Shown piece by piece: positions 1 to 10,926 of a stretch of DNA of 64,000 nt. Position numbers and translations under genes: made by a program. The stretch covers positions 61,068,889-61,132,888 of the forward strand of contig CM049315.1 in the NCBI GenBank assembly GCA_026874595.1, in the 5' to 3' direction. Source of the stretch: Sipunculus nudus (lineage: Eukaryota > Annelida > Sipuncula > Golfingiida > Sipunculidae). Under the pieces are notes generated by a model. The model ran no database searches and was not told where the DNA came from. It was given only the letters and a program-made list of their open reading frames with translations. Each line of letters begins with the position of its first letter. Position 1 is the stretch's first letter.

Positions 1-20
1 CATCACTCTTCTTGTAACAG

Positions 21-161
21 CTGCACCCGGCTTTTCTGTGCATTCCTCGTATTCAACACCGTCACCGCTAGGGGGCGACATCAACTCATGGGGACTCGAT
101 GTTGTATCAGGTCACGTGTACCATGGCGGCTGTTCAGTAGGAAAACTACGGTTACCAAACG
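21..161 (+). CDS. Internal exon of a SPRY-domain-like gene, N-terminal half of the domain
   Basis: An acceptor (cttgtaacag) ends at 20 and a good donor (GTGAGA) starts at 162. Between them one frame is open, entered with two bases completing a codon and leaving in phase 1. The peptide contains INSWGLDVVSGHVYHGG and ends KLRLPNG. This resembles the 'SWG.D...G..YH.G' and 'PNG' segments near the start of SPRY/B30.2 domains. SPRY domains are protein-interaction modules, often in ubiquitin-ligase substrate receptors. The upstream exons lie outside the window. The family call rests on this motif together with the later exons at 4562 and 6532. The exact family (TRIM, SPSB, RNF or other) cannot be told. 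Confidence 0.5.
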
Positions 162-338
162 GTGAGACGAGGCCATATAAAGTTATTAACAGTAGACTTT
201 ACTATTTAAAATGTGATATATAGTTATTATATACGCCTTTATTATAGGCTTTATAATATATCAAATAACAATACCAAATGACACACGGCTATTTAATTAA
301 AGAGGCTCCAACAAGTGCATTGCACTCGTGACACGTAT

Positions 339-603
339 CACAGGCGCTTGAATCGCTATTTGTGTTGATCTTGGTTTAAATAGTGTTCAATTTACCTTAA
401 CAACAATCCCCCTGCGTTTAATGAGCTTTTAACCATGTTATATCGTTTGCCGGTACTTGTTTATATGTATCTATTATATAAACAAGTACCGGCAAACGAT
501 ATAACATGGTTTCAAGCTCATTAAACGGTAGGGGATTGTTGTTAAGGTAAATTGAACACTATTTAAACCCAGATCAACACAAATAGCGATTCAAGCGCCT
601 GTG
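339..603. mobile_element. 265-bp hairpin MITE with CACAGGCGC termini
   Basis: The left half (339-465) and right half (477-603) are near-perfect reverse complements, separated by about ten bases. The element starts CACAGGCGCTTGAATCGC and ends with the complement of that. It is flanked by a 7-bp direct repeat, CACGTAT, at 332-338 and 604-610, which is a target-site duplication. The element has no coding capacity and sits in the first visible intron of the SPRY-like gene. Its termini match those of the larger element at 19389-23172, so the two probably share a transposase. The superfamily is not assigned: a 7-bp duplication with CACAG ends does not cleanly fit the classes I know. Confidence 0.9.
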
Positions 604-901
604 CACGTATATTACCTAGTGTCCTGTACTCGCGGATTGTGAACGATCCATGATGACATCATAACTACCTGTCCTTATTGTATGCAAGTTTTAAACCGGC
701 CGAATAATACATGGTCTAAAATGCCTGTTTTGTCCTACACGGCTTCTTGTTGTTTTCCCACTCTCAAAATAACCCAGTTTGAAAATGACGAAATGGCAGT
801 TCAAAATAGCAAAGTTTATGGTAAATGTCGATGATCCTGTCTTACACCCGGTTCCTATTTTAGAATAAAAGTTTCAAAGTCACGACAAATATGTCAGATA
901 C

Positions 902-960
902 CAGGGGCGGATCCAGGATTTTGCAAGTGGGGAGGCTTGTAGATACTTTGCTAAAATAAT

Positions 961-1006
<46 letters not shown>

Positions 1007-1024
1007 CACATAAATATATGTATA

Positions 1025-1086
<62 letters not shown>

Positions 1087-2395
1087 TGCAACTTCTGTTG
1101 TTCAAATTATTATAATGGGGGAAACGTTGGATACGTTAAATGAATTTAAGTCACTTTATACCTATAAAAAACATAATTCTTTGCCGTTTTTAAAAACAAA
1201 AAACTGCTCCTTTCCCGTTCTTGAACTTCAGAATAATGATTAAACAAAAAAATCAACTGTTATTGATGAATAAGAGAAAGAGGTATTAGATAGGAATTAC
1301 CACATTCAATCTCTTGTAAACATGTAGTCTTAGTTCAGTCTTACATTTAAATAATTTGCAGACTACAAACTAACAAAACATGACTCCACGGCTATAGATA
1401 TCAAAAATGCATTTCTTTCGTCCGTATATTTATGCATTATCGTTTCCATATTTATTTGGTAATTTATACATCTGTAATCGATAATAAATCTTCCACAAAA
1501 GGATTCTATAGGTATTAAACATTGTCAGTTTACTAAAGTTTCTTGTACCGCTTTGTTCATTTTTTCTTATAAAGAGCGACAAGGACAAATAATTTCAAAA
1601 AAGATTCCCCATTGAGAATTCCAACTGATATTTACAGCCAAAATCCCAGTCCCCGATACATGTCATTTATGACGAGGCAGTAATTTTCAATTGCCTATCA
1701 TAAAAATCAAATGCTATGATTTATGTATATGCAGACACTGTTTATTATTTTTTTAATGATAATATAATGACGTTTTGTTAAAAAGCGAAAAAGATTTGTA
1801 TTTCTAGGATAAAGAGAGGTGAAAAAAGCTTGCTTTTTATTTAAATGCTTAATCATGTTCAAAAGCAAGATGTCCAAGCCCAAGGACAGCTGGGGCATTG
1901 CATGAGAAATTCTTCTATCATGTACGGTTGATAGATTCTGTAATTCGAAATTTTTAACGTCTAAAACCAATGTTGGAAATTACCCAATTAATTATTTAAA
2001 TATATAAAAGGACCTAGGGCCACAGTGGTCCCCGTGCATATGATAACCAGGAAAGTGTGGCATCAGTGATGGTGCGAGACGGACGGACGGATTGAAAGAC
2101 AGACGGACGAAAGGACGGAGGGACTGGCAGACGCGGACCATTTTAGTAGTCCTCTCGCTTAACGTCGGGTGAATAATAAGATGCCTGATCCTGGTGTAGA
2201 CATGCATCTCTCCTAACGATTCCATGGGTTTTCAACTTTTGTGTTTCAGTTGAATGGGTGATTTTTGTATGACGGCAACTGGAATAATGTAAAGGAAACC
2301 TTCTCTGATAAAAAATGATAACAATGTTTCCATCCTGGAAAGGGGGGGGGGGGGGGGCTTAAGCCCCCAAAGCTCCCTCTCTGGATCCGCCACTG
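902..2395. mobile_element. 1.5-kb TIR DNA transposon, CAGNGGCGGATCCAG termini
   Basis: The left end reads CAGGGGCGGATCCAG (902-916) and the right end is the complement of CAGTGGCGGATCCAG (2381-2395). Fourteen of 15 bases match. The 5-bp sequence GATAC abuts both ends (897-901 and 2396-2400), consistent with a target-site duplication. Inside are two long TA microsatellites, a G run at 2342-2357, and a segment at about 1990-2230 rich in GGACGGACGG-like repeats that resembles the end of another dispersed repeat. No transposase frame is visible, so it is non-autonomous or decayed. CAG-type ends recall hAT elements, but those make 8-bp duplications, so the superfamily is left open. Confidence 0.75.
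962..1080. repeat. Two adjoining (TA)n microsatellites
   Basis: Long uninterrupted TA tracts at 962-1002 and about 1029-1080 are separated by about 25 bases of TA-derived sequence. They lie inside the TIR element at 902-2395. Confidence 0.95.
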
Positions 2396-2633
2396 GATAC
2401 ATGGTTTTCTAGCGGTGTTAAATAAAATAGGACACCTTAGAAAGGTATGTTTAATTCTCACTACAAGTCGAGAATGACCTTTTCATAAAAACAAATCTTG
2501 TGACGACGATACATGTATTGCACTTGTAGATATTTTTTTTTGTTTTCTACATTTCTTTCTTATGTTCACAATATTTTTTTCAATCAGTGACCAAAATGGG
2601 ATCGACATTGACAGCAGACTGACTAGCTTCCAC

Positions 2634-2667
2634 TCACACACACACACTCACACACACACACACACAT
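2634..2667. repeat. (CA)n microsatellite
   Basis: A run of CACACA with one CACTCA interruption in an intron of the SPRY-like gene. The flanking sequence from 2400 to 3600 shows no other recognisable feature. Confidence 0.9.
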
Positions 2668-3639
2668 GGGTACGTCTCGGTCTTTGCAGCGCTTCCCCAA
2701 CCATCGGTAGCATTGCAATGTTTCTTTGAAAAAAAAACACATTTAAAGGTGCTCAATCCCCTACCTTTTGAAAAGAATTTATGTGATTTCTAGCTTCCTC
2801 TGTGTATATGTTAATGATCAAAGGGTAATTTTGGTTGTGAAAAGTTCTTATAACACCTTCGTCAAGGATGTATGCACTTATTTTTCAAAAACATGTTGAC
2901 AAACGGGAAAACATGTAACCTAAGGTGGTAGATTGCATATATGTGGTGGTAGAGAGGTCACTTTAAAGCCATTTGCAAAGCTCTGGCTTATCTAACTTTC
3001 TGCAAAATGCCCTTGTTGAATTTCTTGTAATTATTTTGACGGTCCCCCATAAATTATAAATGTGTCGATATAAATAAAATAAGCAGCCTTTGTACGGTGA
3101 TATCCACGTTTCCTGGCCTATTTTTTACAAGCTCTAAGGGATTACCTTTAGTTTATGAAGGTCAGATAGTTGATTGGGCCCCTTTAATTAAATATAAAAA
3201 AACGTAGCAGCAGGAACATTAACAACTCACAGAGCATATGTTGGTCTTGGCATTGTCTCAACCCATACAGTGATTCACTCTGTATAGATCTGCTCTGTAA
3301 TGTCAGCTGTATGCCAGATTAACAAATATCATTGGGTGATAACATATCCGTGTGGTATGAGTATGTTTTATTGCATCACTCTGACAGCCACGAGAAATTT
3401 GTTATGTGGCAAAGAAAAACCTGCACTGATGCCTCATCAATTCCTGAATGCCGCAATTTGTACACAGTGACAAAACAACAAGCACCTTGTCAAGATATTA
3501 TTGCCAAGGCAATTTCCAGGTGTTTTTTTTTCTTGGTAACTAGTCTCTCAGTTTATTCTTGTATGTGGCTCCGGGAACAGTTCTGACTTTGTGACAACTG
3601 TCTTTGTTATTTTGAATGCTCTCCTTCAGATGGACTCAG

Positions 3640-3694
3640 CAGGTAGCCAAGCAAACATGACACTTACGCCTTTTAAAGTACCTGATAGTGACAT
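3640..3694 (+). CDS. Probable exon of the SPRY-like gene, middle of the domain
   Basis: A pyrimidine-rich acceptor (ctctccttcag) ends at 3629. A second AG at 3638-3639 fits the incoming phase 1 of the previous exon, whereas the first AG leads to an immediate stop in that phase. The open frame reads ANMTLTPFKVPDSD. This is similar to the 'F.VPDS/GD' segment that precedes the central beta-strands of SPRY domains. A strong donor, GTGAGT, starts at 3695 (phase 2) and a weaker GTGACA lies a few bases earlier (phase 1). Only the weaker donor is in phase with the exon at 4562. The splice pattern here is therefore unsettled, and an extra exon or a decayed gene is possible. Confidence 0.4.
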
Positions 3695-4239
3695 GTGAGT
3701 TATGATGCAAGTTAAAATAGAACATCCCATTCGAAGGGTCGATTCAAAATATTTGCTGTGTGGTAGTCTTTGACCGATTCAGACAAAGCTGGCAAGCCAT
3801 CACAGAGACGCAGAGACAAACTTTCCGAGTAAAACCAGCCTCGTTATTAATAACTGCTGCATAAAAATACGTAAATCAACCGTGATGTAATATTTATTAT
3901 TCTCCCCAACAGAAAAAAAGTCACTTTATGTCCTACTTTGGAAAAAAAGTCAGTTCAACAAGCAGGTGAAAAAATGTTAGAAATGGCGTGCAAATCTGCA
4001 TGTACTATACTTGTTGCGAACCCAATAGCTTGTACTGCCATCCCTTCTTCTTCAGTAATTTAAAATTTGACGTTTGGGTGGCAAATTGCCGCTACTCCGC
4101 AGGCCACGTCTTTCTTGGTGAGCGGGAAAAGATGTCTTTGTAAACATTCCCCTAGCTTCTCGCCTTTATCGTGCGAATGTATACTCCAGTAGAACAGTAT
4201 CTCAGAGTCGATAAAAAAGTTTGTGTGGGTCCAAGACAG

Positions 4240-4270
4240 GCACACACACAAACGCACACACCATCATCCC

Positions 4271-4312
<42 letters not shown>
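4240..4312. repeat. Adjoining CA-rich and (GA)n microsatellites
   Basis: A CACA-rich stretch at 4240-4262 is followed by an uninterrupted GAGAGA run at 4275-4312. Open frames crossing it on both strands are low-complexity artefacts. Confidence 0.9.
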
Positions 4313-4317
<5 letters not shown>

Positions 4318-4561
4318 ATTTCCAGGACGAGATGGGACAGCAATGTATTAAGCCCTAGACTGACGATTATGCAGGGGCGTCAGAAAATCATCAAATGTTT
4401 TGCCTTATTCAAATCAAAGAAACTATATGTTTACAGCCTGTTATCTTAAGTAAATTGATCAGCCCGTGTGATCTTGGATCTGACCTAAATAAACAGAATG
4501 TTTGTGTATACTTACAGTCATGTTTGTTTATCCTTATAGTTACGTTTGTGTATACTTGTAG

Positions 4562-4704
4562 TTCAAGAAAACATGCAGGTGACCCTGACGATCGACTTTC
4601 CCGTGTCTGCGTACAACAGAGCAAGTATCAGGGTATTTGGCGGCGAGGGCACCAGCAAGATGGAGAGGGAACTAGGCATTGTTTTTCTCAACTTGCCGGA
4701 AGTG
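4562..4704 (+). CDS. Exon of the SPRY-like gene, central and C-terminal strands
   Basis: The acceptor (tatacttgtag) ends at 4561 and the donor GTACGT starts at 4705. The frame is fully open for 47 codons, entered with two bases and leaving in phase 0. The base composition is clearly more GC-rich than the introns. The peptide includes MQVTLTIDFPVSAYNRASI, then RVFGGEG, then ELGIVFLNLPEV. This follows the SPRY pattern 'V.L.IDF...S..F..NG..LGVAF.NLP', with a longer loop than usual. It joins in phase 0 to the exon at 6532. Two CAGGGGCGTCA-type inverted ends (4373 and 5257-5267) lie on either side of it; see the findings. Confidence 0.6.
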
Positions 4705-4872
4705 GTACGTACCATGATATAGACCTGTTTTCGCCGTTTTGTTTATCGTATATATGTATTTTGAGTTTAGTCGATTACTGAAGGCAAATAACCTTGACGA
4801 ACGACATATTGACCAGAAGCGTCACCTATCGTCCTGGAAGGGGGATGACTCGCAGACACACACACGCACTCT

Positions 4873-4876
4873 CCAA

Positions 4877-4932
<56 letters not shown>
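4873..4932. repeat. (TA)n microsatellite
   Basis: A TA run of about 55 bases in the intron between the SPRY-like exons at 4562 and 6532. The open frames through it are artefacts. Confidence 0.95.
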
Positions 4933-4933
<1 letters not shown>

Positions 4934-5189
4934 TATTTAGTATCCGTGTGACATAATTCAAATATATATACTTAATCACATTTCACATATGTTACAATTA
5001 AGTTTAGGTTTTAGAAAATACTGTATTATGTTTCCAGTATAAGTTAATTCTAAACCAGGTTTAGATAGAATACTTCATAGTAAGATCATAAATGGAAATG
5101 ACGTCTCTAATTCTATTTATTAATATGTTTCATTTGCAATATATAAAGATTATTCTCTGAATAGCGGGGGATGATTACATTGACCATCC

Positions 5190-5232
5190 TCTCCCCCCCC
5201 TCCCCTCCCCAAAAAGTGGGGGGGGGGGAGGG
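5190..5232. repeat. Poly-C / poly-G inverted low-complexity tract
   Basis: A C-rich stretch is followed after a short AAAAAG linker by a G-rich stretch, so the two halves can pair. It lies just inside a TGACGCCCCTG end at 5257-5267. C/G-rich inner ends like this also occur beside similar ends at 2340-2390 and 41309-41396. Confidence 0.8.
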
Positions 5233-5343
5233 AATATACCCATCATCCGCCTATATTGACGCCCCTGATATTGACACACTTATAGCAGACATCTTACCAC
5301 AATTACAAACACCGTTTGCATGAGTTCTCTCGCTTCTCTGTAA

Positions 5344-6453
5344 TGCTACGGTCACAATGTGAAACTGCCGCCTGCCGATTTTTAGACATCGGCGGATTCT
5401 TAAAGTTATATGCCGCCGGCCGATTTTTTGCAAATCGGTGCAGCTGGTCATAAATAACTGCCAGTAAAAGGCCGCCCGACGGGCTCCGGGCGGCCCAAGG
5501 CAGTGTCTAAGTTCGAGGGAATGTGTGACGTCATCAGGGTGTTGGCCGGTGGCAGTTAGGCGACAGGCCGGCAGCCGCCAGATTTTACCTGCCACCTTCC
5601 GGTGACCTGGCGGACACCGGCCATTTACACCTGCCACCGGCCAACGATCGGGCGTTCTAACTGCCACCGGCCGGCGCCCGCCCGATAATCTGACGGCGGC
5701 AGTCTGGTTCCCGGTTGGATATATAAACCTAGATTGCTCTCATATCACTACAAAGTGTACCATTAACAATTTATTATCAACCATTTTCCATCAACATTAT
5801 TATAAACCATTTCCTTCCAACAAGATGCCCCCTAAAGGCAAGGGAAAGGACAAGGCGCCAGCCCCAAAGCGCAAGAGACCAGAACCCAGCCCCAGCGAGA
5901 ACCCAGCAGCAACAGCAGCGACGACGAGAGATTTATATTCAGGGGTCCGGGAGTCTGCACTCGGCAGATCGCCGTCCTGCCACCTACCAACTACGACAGC
6001 CGCCTCCCAGCTGCCTTTCAATCTGCCGCCCTGCCGCCAGCAGATATTTTGAAATCGTACGGTGGCATATCGGTAGCATAACGGCAGCAGGCCGGATGCA
6101 GAAAGTGGCAGTTAGATCCTACCGATCGCCGGCCGAAGTTTGAAGGACCTCGAGCCCCACGACCGAATAAAAATCGCGCTGCTGCCCGCCTGCCGCTTGA
6201 TAGCCACCGCGCGACTTCGAAATGCGCCCGGCCGGCGACCTGTGCCTGACGACTGGCATAACTGGAAAAATCGGCTGGTGGCAGACAGAATTTTAACTTT
6301 TTCTTAAAATTTCAGCGGCGTCCTAGCGGCGTCTAAAATGCCGACTGCCGCCTGCCGATTGTGCCTGCCACCGAGCTGCCACCTGACGAATTTTAGTGAA
6401 AACTGGCAGTTACCACGCCGGCAGGCAGCATTTAGTGATTTGTGACCGTAGCA
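5344..6453. mobile_element. 1.1-kb GC-rich TIR element (TGCTACGGTCACAA ends) with a residual 5' gene end
   Basis: Perfect 14-bp terminal inverted repeats TGCTACGGTCACAA lie at 5344-5357 and 6440-6453. Subterminal motifs of the TGCCGCC / CTGCCACC type recur many times in both orientations, which is typical of transposase-binding subterminal repeats. In the middle is a TATA-like box (about 5719-5726) followed by an ATG at 5825 in good context (aacaagATG). It opens a 75-codon frame with a very basic start, MPPKGKGKDK, and a second basic cluster, PKRKRP. It looks like a deletion derivative that kept the promoter and first codons of a nuclear, DNA-binding protein from a full-length element. The superfamily is unassigned. 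It sits in an intron of the SPRY-like gene. Confidence 0.8.
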
Positions 6454-6531
6454 AAAGCCATCAGGTGACCCTGACTGCTCGCAGGTTGCACCGGTCATAT
6501 CGGCCATGTAACATATTGTTCTCTCGTTCAG

Positions 6532-6598
6532 GTTGTACCAGCAGTGGCTGCCTGTCAGTGTGAGACCATCAGGATTGCTTACCAAAAGGGCCCGGAAG
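6532..6598 (+). CDS. Exon of the SPRY-like gene, end of the domain
   Basis: The acceptor (ttctctcgttcag) is strong and ends at 6531. The donor GTGAGA starts at 6599. The frame is open in phase 0, matching the end of the previous exon, and leaves in phase 1. The peptide VVPAVAACQCETIRIAYQKG matches the last SPRY strands ('..PAVSA....V.IRY'). Together the two exons read continuously through the junction at LNLPEV/VVPAVAA, which is good support for real splicing. It begins 78 bp beyond the right end of the TIR element at 5344-6453. Confidence 0.6.
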
Positions 6599-6769
6599 GT
6601 GAGACAAGGGTTTTGCCGTTTTTAACGTTTCTTCTCTTTTGTAATGAAAAAAATTAAAGATTTTTATGCCCCCGCCACAAAGTGGCCGGGGTATATAGTT
6701 TTACCCATGTCCGTCATTCCGTCCTTCCGTCCTTCCGTCCTTCCGTCATTTCGAAATCAAACAGTTGTA

Positions 6770-9630
6770 AGGACTTTTTTTCGCAATGCCTGCAGATATT
6801 TGCCTGATTTTTGGTGTGTGGACAGATAATGACCAGTTACAGATAGAGTTTGCGTTTCGTCCAAGTTGACCTACTTTTGAACGTTTTATGCCTCCTTAAC
6901 TTAGAAAATTTCATGAAAAATAGAAATTTTCATGACAAATACACATGTACGGACTTTTTGTTGCAATGCCTGCAGATATTGGCCTGATTTTTTGTGTGTG
7001 GACAGATAATGACCAGTTACAGATCGAGTTTGCGTTTCGTCCCGGTTGACCTATTTTTGACCGTTTTACGGCTCCTGAACATAGAAAATTTCATGAAAAA
7101 TAGAAATTTTCATGACAAATACACATGTACGGACTTTTTGTTGCAATGCCTGCAGATATTGGCCTGATTTTTTGTGTGTGGACAGATAATGACCAGTTAC
7201 AGATCGAGTTCGCTTTTCGTCCCGGTTGACCTACTTTTGACCGTTTTACGGCTCCTGAACATAGAAAATTTTATGAAAAATATGAACTTTCATGACAAAT
7301 ACACATGTACGGATTTTTTTCGCAATGCCTGCAGATATTGGCCTGATTTTTGGTTTGTGGGCAGATATTGACCAGTTACAGATCGAGTTCGCGTTTCGTC
7401 CCGGTTGACCTACTTTTGACCGTTTTACGGCTCCTGAACATAGAAAATTTCATGAAAAATATAAATTTTAATGACAAATACACATGTACAGATTTTTTTT
7501 TCGCAGTACCTGCAGATATTGGCCTGATTTTTGGTGTGTCGGCAGTTAATGACCAGTTACAGATCGAGTTCACGTTTTGTCCCAGTTGACCTACTTTTGA
7601 CCGTTTGACGGTGCTCTAACATAGAAAATTTCATAAAAAAGTACACATGTACGGACTTTTTGTTGCAATGCCTGCAGATATTGGCCTGATTTTTTGTGTG
7701 TGGACAGATAATGACCAGTTACAGATCGAGTTCGCGTTTCGTCCCGGTTGACCTATTTTTGACCGTTTTACGGCTCCTGAACATAGAAAATTTCATGAAA
7801 AATAGAAATTTTCATGACAAATACACATGTACGGACTTTTTGTTGCAATGCCTGCAGATATTGGCCTGATTTTTTGTGTGTGGACAGATAATGACCAGTT
7901 ACAGATCGAGTTCGCTTTTCGTCCCGGTTGACCTACTTTTGACCGTTTTACGGCTCCTGAACATAGAAAATTTTATGAAAAATATGAACTTTCATGACAA
8001 ATACACATGTACGGATTTTTTTCGCAATGCCTGCAGATATTGGCCTGATTTTTGGTTTGTGGGCAGATATTGACCAGTTACAGATCGAGTTCGCGTTTCG
8101 TCCCGGTTGACCTACTTTTGACCGTTTTACGGCTCCTGAACATAGAAAATTTCATGAAAAATATAAATTTTAATGACAAATACACATGTACAGATTTTTT
8201 TTTCGCAGTACCTGCAGATATTGGCCTGATTTTTGGTGTGTCGGCAGTTAATGACCAGTTACAGATCGAGTTCACGTTTTGTCCCAGTTGACCTACTTTT
8301 GACCGTTTGACGGTGCTCTAACATAGAAAATTTCATAAAAAAGTACACATGTACGGACTTTTTGTTGCAATGCCTGCAGATATTGGCCTGATTTTTTGTG
8401 TGTGGACAGATAATGACCAGTTACAGATCGAGTTCGCGTTTCGTCCCGGTTGACCTATTTTTGACCGTTTTACGGCTCCTGAACATAGAAAATTTCATGA
8501 AAAATAGAAATTTTCATGACAAATACACATGTACGGACTTTTTGTTGCAATGCCTGCAGATATTGGCCTGATTTTTTGTGTGTGGACAGATAATGACCAG
8601 TTACAGATCGAGTTCGCTTTTCGTCCCGGTTGACCTACTTTTGACCGTTTTACGGCTCCTGAACATAGAAAATTTTATGAAAAATATGAACTTTCATGAC
8701 AAATACACATGTACGGATTTTTTTCGCAATGCCTGCAGATATTGGCCTGATTTTTGGTTTGTGGGCAGATATTGACCAGTTACAGATCGAGTTCGCGTTT
8801 CGTCCCGGTTGACCTACTTTTGACCGTTTTACGGCTCCTGAACATAGAAAATTTCATGAAAAATATAAATTTTAATGACAAATACACATGTACAGATTTT
8901 TTTTCGCAGTACCTGCAGATATTGGCCTGATTTTTGGTGTGTCGGCAGTTAATGACCAGTTACAGATCGAGTTCACGTTTTGTCCCAGTTGACCTACTTT
9001 TGACCGTTTGACGGTGCTCTAACATAGAAAATTTCATAAAAAAGTACACATGTACGGACTTTTTGTTGCAATGCCTGCAGATATTGGCCTGATTTTTTGT
9101 GTGTGGACAGATAATGACCAGTTACAGATCGAGTTCGCTTTTCGTCCCGGTTGACCTACTTTTGACCGTTTTACGGCTCCTGAACATAGAAAATTTTATG
9201 AAAAATATGAACTTTCATGACAAATACACATGTACGGATTTTTTTCGCAATGCCTGCAGATATTGGCCTGATTTTTTGTGTGTGGGCAGATATTGACCAG
9301 TTACAGATCGAGTTCGCGTTTCGTCCCGGTTGACCTACTTTTGACCGTTTTACGGCTCCTGAACATAGAAAATTTCATGAAAAATATAAATTTTAATGAC
9401 AAATACACATGTACAGATTTTTTTTTCGCAGTACCTGCAGATATTGGCCTGATTTTTGGTGTGTAGGCAGATAATGACCAGTTACAGATCGAGTTCTTGT
9501 TTTGTCCCAGTTGACCTATTTTTGACTATTTGACTGCTCCTGAACATAGAATATTTAATGAAAAATAGAAATGTACATAACAAATGCATATGTACTGACT
9601 TTTTTTCCTCAGTGCCTGCAAATACCACCC
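6770..9630 (+). repeat. 179-bp tandem array with a 702-bp higher-order repeat
   Basis: About sixteen units of roughly 163-181 bp, each with the motifs GCCTGCAGATATTGG, GACCAGTTACAGATCGAG and CATAGAAAATTTCATG. Diverged units flank the array. The centre is a four-unit higher-order repeat with a period of exactly 702 bp (for example the same start codon context at 7174, 7876 and 8578), after which a shortened copy follows at 9099. Near identity of the 702-bp copies indicates recent unequal exchange or rolling-circle amplification. The 65- and 79-codon open frames repeated in it are not genes. Confidence 0.92.
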
Positions 9631-10588
9631 TGATGTTTAGCGAACCTGTGAGCTTATGCGATGGTGCGGCGTCGGCCGTCGTGCGTCGTGTGTCGTGCGT
9701 CGTGCGTCGTCTGTACGTTAACCATAGCTATCTCAAAAACGGCAGGAGCTAGCATCACCAAATTTTTTGCAAATAATCAGTCATCCAAAAAACTATATCG
9801 GATTTTTTTCTAACTGCATTTTCTTAGATTTTATAGGGAAAGCAAAAAAAAGCTTTGAAAATCTTCTTCTCCGAAACTGTCCAGCCAAATTGTCCAATAT
9901 TTCACAGAAATGTTCCCTGGAACAATCTGTCTCAAGTTTGTTTGAATGGTTCCAGTTCGGAGATTTTTGGCCGAGTTACAGGAGGTTGAACTTTGTTAAC
10001 TGTGCAAAAAAGCATATTAAAATTTAAATCTCAGAAACGGCTGGAGTTATCATCACCAAATTTTATGCCAATGTTGGTCACATAGGTCATATCTGAAATT
10101 GAGGTATTGGTGGCGCCACCTGCATCGGCCTTTTTTGTACGGGGTCATCAGTGCCTGTATCACACTGAGAGCTACAAAAAACTTCTTCTCTGAAACCATA
10201 TGGCCAAAATGTTTAATATCGCACAGAAATGATCCTAGGGTAGTGCTTTCTGATTTTTGTTCAAATGGTCTCTTTTCAGTGACTTTTGGGTAAGTTATGG
10301 GAAGCTGAATTTAGTCATATGCCATAACAGCCCATTTTAGCTCAGTGGCTACAAAGATCTTCTTCTCAAAAACCACTGGGCCAAATTCTTAAATCTCACA
10401 CATTAATAATCCTCAGATGTTGATAATTCAAGTTTGTTCAAGTGGATTTGGTTCAGTGCTTTTTGGCTGAGTTACGGGAAGCTTAACTTAGCCATTTTGC
10501 TGTATCTTCCTATATGAGTTATAAACCTGCGAAACGTTTTTCGACTGATGCCACTGAAGCCAGTTTGTTAAATATTTTACAAGAATAA

Positions 10589-10926
10589 GGCCAAAATAAA
10601 AAAAAGGTATGGTTCTCAGGCACTTTTTTTCAGAAATCAATGCGGGCGGGCGCTTTTTTTATTTTAAATGTTTTGGTATGTTTCGATAAAAATGTCAAAT
10701 GATAAGGGAAAAGCATGAAAAAAAACAGTTTTATTTTGCTGAATAAGTAAAAGCACTACAAAACAAAGGAAATTGTATGGTTTTATCTTCTTGAAAGAAA
10801 TCTCGGAGCGGCAGCAGCTCAATATTGAAAAGTTTTTATTGAAAATCAAAATAAAAATTTTTGATGCGGGGGTTTAAAATTGATGCGGGCGGTGCCTGAG
10901 AACCATACCTTTAATTTTTGTTGGCC
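10589..10926. mobile_element. 338-bp MITE, Harbinger-like (TAA target duplication)
   Basis: Terminal inverted repeats begin GGCCAA and include the perfect inner part GGTATGGTTCTCAGGCAC and its complement, about 35 bp in all with some mismatches. TAA flanks both ends (10586-10588 and 10927-10929). The matching place in Helentron B copy 2 (about 33150) lacks the insert, giving an empty site. A 3-bp TWA duplication is the hallmark of PIF/Harbinger elements. A diverged, partial relative is at 36641-36935. Confidence 0.85.

Noticed and set aside
4171-4449. Open frames across the CA/GA microsatellite
   Set aside because: The peptides are THTH and RERE repeats. Low-complexity artefact.
5251-5667. 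138-codon minus-strand frame rich in R, P and A
   Set aside because: It crosses the border of the TIR element at 5344 and reads the GC-rich subterminal repeats. No domain is visible.
7174-9466. Repeated 65- and 79-codon frames beginning MCGQI or MVCGQI
   Set aside because: They are copies of the same reading of the 179-bp tandem repeat in Helentron A, not a gene family.
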